64,000 nt of DNA from the NCBI RefSeq assembly GCF_027359595.1, contig NZ_CP114783.1, positions 310,001 to 374,000 on the forward strand, written 5' to 3'. The notes below the pieces were generated by a model, which saw only the letters and a list, made by a program, of their open reading frames with translations, was not told where the DNA came from and did not search any database. Origin of the DNA: Prochlorococcus marinus str. MIT 0912 (lineage in GTDB: Bacteria; Cyanobacteriota; Cyanobacteriia; PCC-6307; Cyanobiaceae). Of this stretch, positions 22,254-30,397 are shown in pieces. Numbering within the stretch: position 1 is the first letter of the stretch; each line of letters starts with the position of its first letter. Both the position numbers and the translations under genes were made by a program.

Positions 22254-22481
22254 TTAGTTATTCATTTCATCAATAGTTTCTAATACTTCCATCTGAAACT
22301 CAGCCATTGATTCTGAGTCACTTAAATCAATGCCCTCTCCGGCTGCATTTTGTGTTAATTCCTGAAAGTGGAAAGCACCCTCACCAGTTGCCAAAAATTC
22401 CATGGCAGATGGTTCACCGCTCTCGCGAAACGCTTCGCATAGAGCTAAAAAAGCTTCGTCTTCAGAAAAGTCCCAATCCAT
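22254..22481 (-). CDS. Small acidic hypothetical protein
   Basis: From the ATG at 22481 this encodes a 75-residue, strongly acidic protein starting MDWDFSEDEAFLALCEAF and ending VLETIDEMNN, with no signal peptide, metal-binding motif or membrane helix. The frame stays open to a TTG at 22583, and the extra 34 residues also look protein-like, so the start is uncertain. Predicted helices rich in Glu and Leu suggest a small helical protein. It converges with metH after 33 bases. I do not recognise a function. Confidence 0.6.
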   Translation of the reverse strand: MDWDFSEDEAFLALCEAFRESGEPSAMEFLATGEGAFHFQELTQNAAGEGIDLSDSESMAEFQMEVLETIDEMNN

Positions 22482-22736
22482 TGAGGACACATTACTGAAT
22501 GAGGTTTTAACTCTTTGCCCCCTGCTTTCGTCAACCTTATATGCCAAAAATCTGAAACTATTTTGCAAATTGATAAATTTCAATTTTCAAGTAATGTCTA
22601 AAAACCCAACCATTGCAACCGATCTCGAGAGTTTACTGAGTTGATTGCTAATTCATGACTTTAAGCTTTTATTATTTATAAAATTCATAAATAGGTTTTT
22701 TAATAGAAAAAATTTTTTTCAATAAGCAAAAAGATC

Positions 22737-22862
22737 GTGCAGTCAATCAAGCCGTCTCTAGAAGCCCGCAAATCGACCCTAGAGCGCCGAATCAATTGCC
22801 TGCATGCAATTGACCATTCATGTGTTTGTCGGCTTATAAGGCATAAATTCCAAGACGCCTAG
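22737..22862 (+). CDS. Possible 41-aa small ORF in GC-richer patch
   Basis: In the 517-base stretch between 22482 and 22998, the part from about 22735 to 22880 is clearly richer in G and C than its surroundings. It contains a GTG-started frame of 41 codons (contains SLEARKSTLERRINCLHAID) with a basic helical part and three cysteines. The GTG is not preceded by a clear ribosome site. The same patch also contains a 7-bp hairpin (CAATTGC/GCAATTG at 22794-22813), so a structured RNA is an equally good explanation. The rest of the stretch is AT-rich and shows nothing else I can support. Confidence 0.35.
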   Translation: MQSIKPSLEARKSTLERRINCLHAIDHSCVCRLIRHKFQDA

Positions 22863-22998
22863 AATATTTGCTACGTTCATTCAGCTATTAAAGTAAAGTT
22901 ATCGATTAGCAATAGGTTAATAAGCTTTTATTTAAATTTTAAATTTGTAGATTATTAATTATATAATCTATAAATATATTTATACAGGTCTATTTGAG

Positions 22999-23835
22999 GT
23001 GAAGAGCCAATCTATATGGTCAAGAGCTCTGAAAATTAGTAGAAAAGCTGTTAATTGTGGAGCCGTAATTCCTCTGAATACTATAAAATATAAATCGAGT
23101 GAAGAATGTTGTGATTTTGAACTTCGTTTTCTAAAAAGTCCAATACCTAAGTATTTAATAGAATATGGTCCAAAACGAAATCCATTTATCCCTTGGGATT
23201 CTAGACTAGAAATACAGCCAATAAATGATAAACATACATTAATATTAAATAAATATCCAGTACAAATAGGGCATATGTTATTAATAACTAATACCTGGAA
23301 GCCACAAAACGGCTGGTTAAATAAAGATGATTTTGAAGCTATTCAAAATGTTGATAGTGATACCACAGGTTTATGGTTCTTTAACAGTAGTAAAGAGGCT
23401 GGAGCCAGTCAGCCTCATAGACATTTTCAATTATTACCAAGACGCTATAATGAGAGTATTTGTCCTAGATTTGATTGGTTTTGCTCATTACTAAATAACA
23501 CAAAGGGGACTAACTCTGAAATATCTCATTGTATTTCAATTAGACAAAGGAGTAAAAACAAAAAATCAAGTGACTACGATTTATTCGGCTCATATAAATC
23601 TATGATAGATGAAATGAATTTAGGTGATATTGATATAATTAATAAACCATTAAAACCATATAATTTACTTATAACATCTGAGTGGATTGCTCTTATAACA
23701 CGCAAAACTGATAAATCAAACGGGTTTAGTATAAATGCGCTTGGTTTCGCTGGTTATTTTCTTGGAACAAAAAGATCAGATGTTGATACTCTTATTAAAT
23801 TTGGCCCAGAAAAGATATTAAAAGATGTAATTTAA
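22999..23835 (+). CDS. ATP adenylyltransferase (Ap4A phosphorylase)
   Basis: A HIT-superfamily enzyme that splits diadenosine tetraphosphate with phosphate to ATP and ADP. The key signature is the HIT-like triad in GASQPHRHFQLLPRR near residue 140, preceded by NKYPVQIGHMLLITN. FNPF-type and C-terminal PYNLLITSEWIALITR strands match the family. At 278 residues from a GTG start it is close to the yeast Apa and cyanobacterial versions. It stands alone between two stretches of small hypothetical genes. Confidence 0.85.
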   Translation: MKSQSIWSRALKISRKAVNCGAVIPLNTIKYKSSEECCDFELRFLKSPIPKYLIEYGPKRNPFIPWDSRLEIQPINDKHTLILNKYPVQIGHMLLITNTWKPQNGWLNKDDFEAIQNVDSDTTGLWFFNSSKEAGASQPHRHFQLLPRRYNESICPRFDWFCSLLNNTKGTNSEISHCISIRQRSKNKKSSDYDLFGSYKSMIDEMNLGDIDIINKPLKPYNLLITSEWIALITRKTDKSNGFSINALGFAGYFLGTKRSDVDTLIKFGPEKILKDVI

Positions 23836-23853
23836 GAAGCAGCTTAAGGTTAA

Positions 23854-24033
23854 TTAGCTTTCTACACTAGGAGTGGGTGAATTCATTTGTTCTTCAAGCT
23901 TTGATATTGATGCTGTGATAGCGGCAAGCTTTCTCTCATAAGATTCTTTGACGGATATTAAAAAATTTAATTTTCTAGCTTGAAAAAATTTTTTTCTTTC
24001 ACTCCAGTTTTTGGAAGATTCGCAGAAGTTCAT
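23854..24033 (-). CDS. Small helical hypothetical protein
   Basis: A 59-codon frame with an ATG, encoding a basic N-terminal half (NWSERKKFFQARKLNFL) and an amphipathic helix (YERKLAAITASISKLEEQM) that could form a short coiled coil. There is no homology I can name. It lies in the 369-base gap between the Ap4A phosphorylase and the J-domain gene, and its end converges with the former after 18 bases. The remaining part of the gap, 24034-24203, is AT-rich and probably holds divergent promoters. Confidence 0.55.
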   Translation of the reverse strand: MNFCESSKNWSERKKFFQARKLNFLISVKESYERKLAAITASISKLEEQMNSPTPSVES

Positions 24034-24203
24034 TTCTGATTTACATTTGATTCACTCGCAAATAATACTTAATAATATTGATCTATGTGGCCATAATTTA
24101 ATATTAAGATAATATTAGAATATTTTTGCATATTATGTAATTAGAGATTAATTATATAAATTCAAGGCTAAATGTGTGTTGAGAATAAAAAGACCATTAA
24201 TAT

Positions 24204-25262
24204 GTGACTAGATATAAGGATCATGTGACGGAAGGGGAAGGCAAGGAAGTTAAGAGAATTTCAATTGATTTACCAATTGATCTAGTTGATGGCGTCGATC
24301 GACTTCGCAAAGAGTGGGGATTTAGAGCTAGAGGACTAGTTTTCGAGAGATTATTAGAGGTTATTTTATCTAACGATTTAGATGATGAGATAATTGAAGA
24401 TAAACAATTAGATTTTAATCATAATAGCAATAATGATTCTTCAACTCCTCAAAACGGAATAGACAATAGTAACCAGGAAGAAAAAGCACTTGTGATAGTT
24501 GGTAATAAGAATATTGAAATAAAAAATGTTGCTGTCAATGAAGTCAAAGCTAATAATGTTGTTACTAATAAAAAAGATACTGTCTCCACAGGCATTGAAT
24601 TACCAGGTTTTATTAGAAAACAAACTACCAATCTAAAGAGAAGTTTGAGTAAAGATAAGACTTATAAAAATATGGAAGATACCTCAATTACCACTATTGA
24701 TATTGATGATCTATTAAAGGCGAAAGATGCTGCAGAAAAACATTGGATTTATCTATACGGGCAAAAACCTACTGAAAGTGTGATTGAGGCATCAATGATA
24801 TGGCTTGCTAGAGATATCTGGCCGAATGTAGATGGTACGGAAAGCATACCTTTCACTTGGAATGCTGCCTGTAAAATGCTTAATTCCTATTGCGTTGAAT
24901 GGAAAATAGACTCGGTAACATTTGATGATGTGGTGATATTGGCAGGTGCTCTTGAAGACCCTTTTTCAACTAAAAACCTAAGAAGTAGAATACCAACTCT
25001 CATTCGTAGATTCGTTAATAAATTCAAACGTAGTCAAAATGTGACTTCATTCCAAACGCTTGAGTCTACGATGACTGTTCATGGTGCTCTCAAGTTATTG
25101 GGTTTACCAACTAAGGCCGGATCATCATTAACACTTTCTTTTATTAGAGATGCTTATAAAGAAAAAGCTCTTTCCAATCATCCTGATGCTGGAGGATCAA
25201 ACGAAACCATGAGGAAACTGAACGAGGCTTATCAATTACTCAAGGATTTATACAAGAATTAA
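24204..25262 (+). CDS. Ribbon-helix-helix-like / J-domain protein
   Basis: The 352-residue protein has three parts. Residues 15-55 (VKRISIDLPIDLVDGVDRLR, then a short turn and ARGLVFERLLEVIL) look like a ribbon-helix-helix DNA-binding fold. Residues 60-160 are polar, Asn-rich and probably disordered. A conserved helical region (about 165-280) follows. The C-terminus (about 290-352) is a J-domain: AYKEKALSNHPDAGGSNETM contains the HPD motif needed to stimulate DnaK. The start is GTG at 24204. It might link a Hsp70 chaperone to DNA or to a protein bound there; this is inference from the domain layout. Confidence 0.75.
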   Translation: MTRYKDHVTEGEGKEVKRISIDLPIDLVDGVDRLRKEWGFRARGLVFERLLEVILSNDLDDEIIEDKQLDFNHNSNNDSSTPQNGIDNSNQEEKALVIVGNKNIEIKNVAVNEVKANNVVTNKKDTVSTGIELPGFIRKQTTNLKRSLSKDKTYKNMEDTSITTIDIDDLLKAKDAAEKHWIYLYGQKPTESVIEASMIWLARDIWPNVDGTESIPFTWNAACKMLNSYCVEWKIDSVTFDDVVILAGALEDPFSTKNLRSRIPTLIRRFVNKFKRSQNVTSFQTLESTMTVHGALKLLGLPTKAGSSLTLSFIRDAYKEKALSNHPDAGGSNETMRKLNEAYQLLKDLYKN

Positions 25263-25547
25263 GATTTCTCAAGTGTCTTACATGAGTCGAGTGACTAGTC
25301 TAGAAGCAAGACTCGTAAAAGATGGGATAGATTTAATTTGGGCAAAGTAATCTTTCATTAATAAACCAACTAATCGGACAATAATAGACCCGTTAAATCT
25401 AAATATTATTAATGCTTTTTTTGTACAAAAAAATATATTAAAGTCATAAGAAGTCATCATTCACATATTTAAATGCATAAAAATTGGCTTTTATTATTGG
25501 CGGTTTGGTGAGTTATCTTCGTTTTTGATGTAGCTAGACTCGATTTA

Positions 25548-25586
25548 TGTCCATCTTTTGTCCATTAATTTATTTGATCATATAAT
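25548..25586 (+). promoter_or_regulatory. Sigma70-like promoter with 11-bp-spaced direct repeat
   Basis: TTGTCC at 25558-25563 and TATAAT at 25581-25586 are separated by exactly 17 bases. The heptamer TGTCCAT occurs twice, at 25548-25554 and 25559-25565, with starts 11 bases apart, about one helical turn. The second copy overlaps the -35 box. That 7-4-7 arrangement resembles binding sites of OmpR/PhoB-type response regulators, which bind as head-to-tail dimers over a weak -35. The regulator itself is not identified. Confidence 0.5.
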
Positions 25587-25613
25587 CCTATGGTATAAAA
25601 GCGATTACAAGTC

Positions 25614-25642
25614 TGCATAACTGCTTTATAGACAGTTATGCA
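25614..25642 (+). repeat. 10-bp inverted repeat covering a start codon
   Basis: TGCATAACTG at 25614-25623 and CAGTTATGCA at 25633-25642 are perfect inverted copies separated by nine bases. In RNA this forms a stable hairpin in an otherwise AT-rich leader. The right arm includes the ATG at 25638 of the downstream ORF, so the structure could block translation; as DNA it could also be an operator. It lies about 45 bases after the probable transcription start of the promoter at 25581. Confidence 0.55.
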
Positions 25643-25832
25643 TTTTCAAAATGTAAATACATATAGTATTCCAAACAACGAGAGATTATTTCGTAAATCG
25701 TTAAAAACATTGTTCTCAATCGTCTACTATGAGTCTCTTGAAGAGTCTCTTCTGTATACTCATATGAGACTAAGAAGACACGCTTTTTCGGTTCGTTTTG
25801 GTTTTCGCATTCACTTCGACAACAGCTTTTAG
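25638..25832 (+). CDS. Possible 64-aa small protein
   Basis: The frame begins MHFQNVNTYSIPNNERLF and ends in a basic, aromatic tail (RRHAFSVRFGFRIHFDNSF). No homology is recognised, and there is no Shine-Dalgarno sequence; the start codon lies inside the right arm of a hairpin. Its best support is the promoter-like element 50 bases upstream. The transcript might instead be a non-coding RNA. Codon use is not clearly different from random AT-rich DNA, so I am unsure that it is translated. Confidence 0.35.
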   Translation: MHFQNVNTYSIPNNERLFRKSLKTLFSIVYYESLEESLLYTHMRLRRHAFSVRFGFRIHFDNSF

Positions 25833-25988
25833 CGTTATTGATTTACAAGCGATATTTTATGCAAAACAAATAAATCCAATAACTCAATAAGTATTCATCG
25901 ATTTAGAAATTATGGTATGAAAGTCTAAGCTGTATACTTTTGGGCTTATATTAGGACTTAATATGGGACATATTCTAGACTATAAAGA

Positions 25989-28463
25989 CTAGCTTCTAAG
26001 TTCCGCTTTTATTTTTTCTTTAAGAGCATTTCGTATTTTTTCGTGTATTGGATTTATATCTTCTTCTACTAGGGTTTTTTTAGGATCTCTGTATTTTATT
26101 CTAAAAGCCTGGCTAACTGAATCATCGGGAATAGTAGATCCCTCGTAACGGTCTATTAATTCCACTTTCTCTAAAAGTGGTCTTCCAGATTTCTTTATTA
26201 CATTTATTATTTCTAAGGACGTATATTTTTTTGAATGAATAAGAGCAATATCTCTTTCCATGAAAGGAACAGTCGGGTAATCCTTGTAAGTTCTTGTCCA
26301 ATTTGTTTTCCTTGTCGCGGCTCTGATCAATGCATCAAATTCGAGGTTAAATAAATATGTTTCTTTAATTAGATCATATTTTTCAGACATAGAAGGGTGA
26401 ATTTGTCCAAAGAAGCCAATACTTTTTCCTTCGACAAATAATTCTGATGTTCGACCCGGATGCATGAAATCTTTTTCGGTAAGTTGCTTATCAACGGTTT
26501 CAATTCCTAGAACTTCAAGAGACTGCTTAAGTTTTCCTCTTGCTTCAAAATAGTCTAATGATATTTGTTTAGATGCTTTACCCCACTTACTAAATTGTTT
26601 ATTCCCAGTCAACGAACCTGCTAATAAATTAGTTTCAATAAATCTTTCTTTGTCTATTTTGTATGTTTTTGCTATTTCAAATATCCAACACCCTTCAGCC
26701 CCAAATGATATATTTCTCTGAAGGATTTTAAGATGTTCATCCCACACATTTGTTCTTAATCTACTTGTTTCTGATAGTAATGGATTTTTGATTAATACTG
26801 CATTTTCATCAGTATTATCTGGACCAACAAGTGAAGAAGTAACTACTTCCTGAAAACCATTATGGATAAAAGAATTTCGTAATCGTCTTTCAACCAAATT
26901 AGTAGGTGTTAGTACTCCTGGTTCAAGAGGATCGGGCATATTTGAATCAAAATTATCATATCCAATTAGTCTTGCTATCTCTTCTATTAAATCGATTTCT
27001 CTTGTTAAATCAGATGACCTGTATGGTGGAATCTTTACATCCCAACCACTAGATATAGAAGTAAGCTGGCAACCAAGTTTTGTTAGAAGAGGCTCGATTT
27101 CGTCCTTATTAAGATAACTAAATGTATTGCTATCATTTTCTAATTTATTAGTATCTCTACGGCCTAATTTACCTAGGACTCTATGTATTTTATCCAATCT
27201 AAGTTTAACAATTATATCTCTTTTAATAAATTCATTATTAACATGATTTGATTTAATATCTCCTCCTAATTCTAACGAAATAAGTTCACTAGCTCTTTTA
27301 GAAACAGCTGTTGTCATATTAGGTGATATACCTTTTTCGTATCTACTACTTGCATCAGTTCTGAGGCCTATCTCTCTACTACTATTCCTAATTGATGTAG
27401 AGGAAAATACAGCTGCTTCTAACCAAACCCTTGTTGTTTTAGAACTTACAGAACTATTTTTTCCACCGATAACCCCAGCTATTGCAATTGGAACATCGTT
27501 ACATGTAATTAACTTTATTTTTTTATTTAATTTATATTCTTTATTATCGAGTGCAACAATTGATTCACCTTCCTTACCATTTCTAATACCGAAATCATTT
27601 GGAATAACTTTTCTACCAACTATATTTTCTAATAGATCTGCATCAAAGGCGTGTAGAGGTTGACCTTGTTCCAGCATTAAATAATTTGTTATGTCTACAA
27701 CTGGATTTATACAATTTTGTCTTAATGAACTTAATTTATTAGAAATAGATTTATTTATCTTTCCAGTATTGTTTATATTATCTATATATGTAAGTGTGTA
27801 AACACAGTCTGAACCTATTGTTTCTTTGTCTTTTATATTAGGTACAAACTTTTCAAACTCATAATTGTAATCTAATATTGGTAATGTTAATTTTGAATTT
27901 GATATTGTTGATATTTCTCGTGCTATACCAACCATAGACATACCATCAGGTCTGTTAGCCGTAATAGCTAATTCAATTATGGTGTCATTCAAACCAAGAT
28001 AATCGACTGCATTTGAACCAATTGGAGGTATAATTAATCCATTTTCTTCAAGAATTTCTATACCTTCATTACTACTTTCAATCCCTAATTCATCCAATGA
28101 GCAAATCATTCCCTCGCTTTCTATGCCTCGTAAATTAGATAGTTTTATTTTCAATGACTTTGAAGATAAATAAGCTCCAACCTTTGCTACAAGGACGTGA
28201 TATCCAGCTTTTACGTTTGGTGCACCACAAACAATATTTAGCTTATTAGGTAAACCAACATCTACAGAACAAACTTTGAGCTTTTCGGCATTTGGATGTG
28301 GTGTAATTTCTTCAACAAAACCAATAACAACATTTTTTGCTTGATCTGATAGGTCTTCTAATGACTCAACTTCAAAACCAGTCATTGAAAGCTTTTCAGC
28401 CAATTCATCAATATCATTGTTAAATTCAACAAGATTTTTTAGCCAGGAAACTGATACCTTCAT
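25989..28463 (-). CDS. pheT: Phenylalanyl-tRNA synthetase beta subunit
   Basis: PheT is the large subunit of the alpha2-beta2 PheRS and contains the editing site. In order: an N-terminal tRNA-binding domain (about residues 40-150, with ITPHPNAEKLKVC and NIVCGAPNVKAG), the B3/B4 editing domain (VVDITNYLMLEQGQPLHAFDADL), B5 domain (PPYRSSDLTREIDLIEEIARLIGYDN), a degenerate synthetase core, and the C-terminal ferredoxin-like anticodon domain (YPTVPFMERDIALI). At 824 residues it is complete. It is divergent from rpmG, with 116 bases between the starts. Confidence 0.96.
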   Translation of the reverse strand: MKVSVSWLKNLVEFNNDIDELAEKLSMTGFEVESLEDLSDQAKNVVIGFVEEITPHPNAEKLKVCSVDVGLPNKLNIVCGAPNVKAGYHVLVAKVGAYLSSKSLKIKLSNLRGIESEGMICSLDELGIESSNEGIEILEENGLIIPPIGSNAVDYLGLNDTIIELAITANRPDGMSMVGIAREISTISNSKLTLPILDYNYEFEKFVPNIKDKETIGSDCVYTLTYIDNINNTGKINKSISNKLSSLRQNCINPVVDITNYLMLEQGQPLHAFDADLLENIVGRKVIPNDFGIRNGKEGESIVALDNKEYKLNKKIKLITCNDVPIAIAGVIGGKNSSVSSKTTRVWLEAAVFSSTSIRNSSREIGLRTDASSRYEKGISPNMTTAVSKRASELISLELGGDIKSNHVNNEFIKRDIIVKLRLDKIHRVLGKLGRRDTNKLENDSNTFSYLNKDEIEPLLTKLGCQLTSISSGWDVKIPPYRSSDLTREIDLIEEIARLIGYDNFDSNMPDPLEPGVLTPTNLVERRLRNSFIHNGFQEVVTSSLVGPDNTDENAVLIKNPLLSETSRLRTNVWDEHLKILQRNISFGAEGCWIFEIAKTYKIDKERFIETNLLAGSLTGNKQFSKWGKASKQISLDYFEARGKLKQSLEVLGIETVDKQLTEKDFMHPGRTSELFVEGKSIGFFGQIHPSMSEKYDLIKETYLFNLEFDALIRAATRKTNWTRTYKDYPTVPFMERDIALIHSKKYTSLEIINVIKKSGRPLLEKVELIDRYEGSTIPDDSVSQAFRIKYRDPKKTLVEEDINPIHEKIRNALKEKIKAELRS

Positions 28464-28579
28464 GATTTGCTCTGACAGGAATTAAACATAGGTGTTCAAA
28501 TGAATTTATAAAAAAGGGTGCTTAGCCTAGTAAGATTGTACTTTGTTCCCTAGACTCACAAAAGTTGAGCTAAGTTCAT

Positions 28580-28777
28580 ATGGCTAAAAAAGGTACCAGA
28601 ATAGTAGTCACTTTAGAATGTACTGAGTCTAGATCTGTACCTAGCTCAGAAAAACGTTCTGCAGGAGTATCTAGATACACTACAGAAAAAAATCGTAGAA
28701 ACACTACCGAGAGACTTGAACTAAAAAAATTCTGTCCTGAATTAAATAAGATGACCATCCATAGAGAAATCAAATAA
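28580..28777 (+). CDS. rpmG: 50S ribosomal protein L33
   Basis: A 65-residue ribosomal protein of the large subunit with the typical start [16 protein letters not shown] and the basic [20 protein letters not shown]. Only one cysteine of each zinc-ribbon pair is left, as in the zinc-free form common in cyanobacteria. It is followed after 27 bases by rpsR; the L33-S18 pairing is also found in chloroplast genomes. Confidence 0.96.
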   Translation: MAKKGTRIVVTLECTESRSVPSSEKRSAGVSRYTTEKNRRNTTERLELKKFCPELNKMTIHREIK

Positions 28778-28804
28778 TCATTCCCTTTTACAAACTTTCT
28801 AACA

Positions 28805-29026
28805 ATGACTAATTCACTATTTAAACAAAAGCTCTCTCCCATTAAGCCTGGAGATCCTATTGACTATAAGGACGTAGAATTATTAAAAAAATTCATTACA
28901 GATAGAGGAAAGATTTTACCAAGAAGACTTACAGGATTAACAGCTAAGCAACAAAGAGATTTAACCACAGCAGTTAAACGAGCAAGAATTATTGCCTTAC
29001 TTCCTTTTGTTAATCCAGAAGGTTAA
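28805..29026 (+). CDS. rpsR: 30S ribosomal protein S18
   Basis: S18 sits on the platform of the small subunit beside S6 and 16S rRNA. The 73-residue product shows [20 protein letters not shown] and the end [30 protein letters not shown], both hallmarks of the family. It lies in an operon-like run rpmG - rpsR - RNB gene, with gaps of 27 and 23 bases. Confidence 0.97.
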   Translation: MTNSLFKQKLSPIKPGDPIDYKDVELLKKFITDRGKILPRRLTGLTAKQQRDLTTAVKRARIIALLPFVNPEG

Positions 29027-29049
29027 GATAATATTCTATTAATAATAGA

Positions 29050-30321
29050 ATGTGCAATAAGATAATAGATAATGAAGTTAAATTTATAATATCTAGATTT
29101 AAAGAAACAAGTAATATAAATCCATTAGTTAAAGACCTTACTCATCTTAAAACTTATTCTATAGATGATAATCAAACCCTAGAAATAGATGACGCTATTT
29201 CCTTAGAAAGAATATCTAATCAGACTAAGTTATGGATCCACATTGCCTCCCCTAGCTCGTATTTTGAATATCAATCAGCTGTTGATATGCATGCTAGAAA
29301 GCTTATTTCAACAGTTTATTTGTCTACTAAAACTTATTACATGCTTCCTGAAATTTTAATTAAGTATGTGATTAGTTTAAGTGATAAAGAAGAGAGAGAA
29401 TCATTAAGCTTAGGTGTTATTTTTAACGAAGACGGTACCGTCTCTTCTTCAGAAATTGTACGGAGTTTAATTAAAGTAGACTTCAGGTTAAATTATACAG
29501 ATGCTGATGAACTTATTGATTATGCGCCAAAAGAAGAAGAAGATTTAAGCATTATCTCTACAATTTTACAAAGAAGAAAATGTTGGCGAAAGAAATTAGG
29601 GGCTATAGAAATATTAGAATCATATGGAAAGATTATTGTTGAAGATAATATTCCAAAACTTAAGATAATAGATCCAACTTTATCAAGACAATTAATAAGT
29701 GAAGCTATGATCTTGTACGGAAATATAATTTCAAATTTTACCAAGGTAAATAATATACCTGTTCCCTATAGAGTTCAAGAACGTATAGATAAACTTACCA
29801 AACCTAAGATAAACGAACAGGATAATCAAGTTTTAAATAACTTTTTACTTAAGAAAACTTTGGGTAAGTCGTATTATTCTTTAAATCCTTTGCCTCATTC
29901 TAGTTTAGGATTAACATCTTATTTACATGCCACTTCACCGATTAGAAGATATGCTGACTTATTAGTTAATTATCAATTAAATAGATATCTTACTAATAAA
30001 GATCTTATTTCTAAAGAGGAGGTGGAACTAATTATTCAGAAGATTAATAATCAAGGGATACAAAATATTATGAGATTTAGAGAAGATCAAAAATTTTGGC
30101 TTAGCAAATGGTTCGAAAATAATTCGGTTAACCAATATCAAGTATTATTGCTATATTGGCTAAACAGATATAAAAATATTTGTATTTTATATTTTTTGGA
30201 TTATAATTTCTCTACTATATGTAATCTAAAATCTAAGGTAAATATAAATGTTGGCGAGAACTTGAAAGTTAGAAATACAATCAATAATAATAATGATATA
30301 GTCTATTTTGAATTAATATAA
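29050..30321 (+). CDS. RNB-domain exoribonuclease, short form
   Basis: An RNase II/R-type 3'-5' exonuclease catalytic domain of 423 residues. The metal site is kept: TYSIDDNQTLEIDDAISLE aligns with the four acidic residues of RNase II, one of them Glu instead of Asp. The second active-site part, HATSPIRRYADLLVNYQLNRYL, is also intact. No N-terminal cold-shock domains are present and the C-terminal part beyond residue 355 is not a clear S1 domain. It may correspond to the cyanobacterial Zam-type RNB proteins. It follows rpsR by 23 bases and ends inside a long hairpin. Confidence 0.85.
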   Translation: MCNKIIDNEVKFIISRFKETSNINPLVKDLTHLKTYSIDDNQTLEIDDAISLERISNQTKLWIHIASPSSYFEYQSAVDMHARKLISTVYLSTKTYYMLPEILIKYVISLSDKEERESLSLGVIFNEDGTVSSSEIVRSLIKVDFRLNYTDADELIDYAPKEEEDLSIISTILQRRKCWRKKLGAIEILESYGKIIVEDNIPKLKIIDPTLSRQLISEAMILYGNIISNFTKVNNIPVPYRVQERIDKLTKPKINEQDNQVLNNFLLKKTLGKSYYSLNPLPHSSLGLTSYLHATSPIRRYADLLVNYQLNRYLTNKDLISKEEVELIIQKINNQGIQNIMRFREDQKFWLSKWFENNSVNQYQVLLLYWLNRYKNICILYFLDYNFSTICNLKSKVNINVGENLKVRNTINNNNDIVYFELI

Positions 30322-30339
30322 TCTTCAAAATAGACTATA
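30297..30339 (+). repeat. 16-bp perfect hairpin over the RNB gene stop codon
   Basis: TATAGTCTATTTTGAA at 30297-30312 and its exact inverse complement at 30324-30339 flank an 11-base loop. The left arm encodes the last residues of the RNB nuclease, and the TAA stop at 30319-30321 lies in the loop. No U-tract follows, so it is not a classical terminator. It may stop or slow 3' exonucleases and so set the stability of the rpmG-rpsR-RNB message, or act as an attenuator before metG. Confidence 0.65.
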
Positions 30340-30397
30340 AACATAAATGTGCAAAAGTTTTAAAAATATAATATAATATTTGGAATATATGATTAAT

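Larger units (their letters stand above)
25263..25988 (+). other. 726-base intergenic stretch with regulatory elements
   Basis: No conserved gene is visible between the J-domain gene and pheT. The stretch contains a 22-codon ORF at 25282-25350, a promoter-like element at 25548-25586, an inverted repeat at 25614-25642, a 64-codon ORF at 25638-25832, a 9-base direct repeat GAGTCTCTT at 25731 and 25743, and the 10-base palindrome CTCATATGAG at 25759-25768. The last 150 bases before the pheT stop are AT-rich and show nothing else I can support. Confidence 0.6.

Noticed and set aside
22594-22644. 16-codon frame MSKNPTIATDLESLLS on the plus strand
   Set aside because: It looks protein-like but is too short, and nothing downstream continues it; a chance frame is likely.
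25278-25460. 60-codon minus-strand frame after the J-domain gene
   Set aside because: No protein-like pattern, and a plus-strand 22-codon frame in the same place (25282-25350) is at least as good; neither is convincing.
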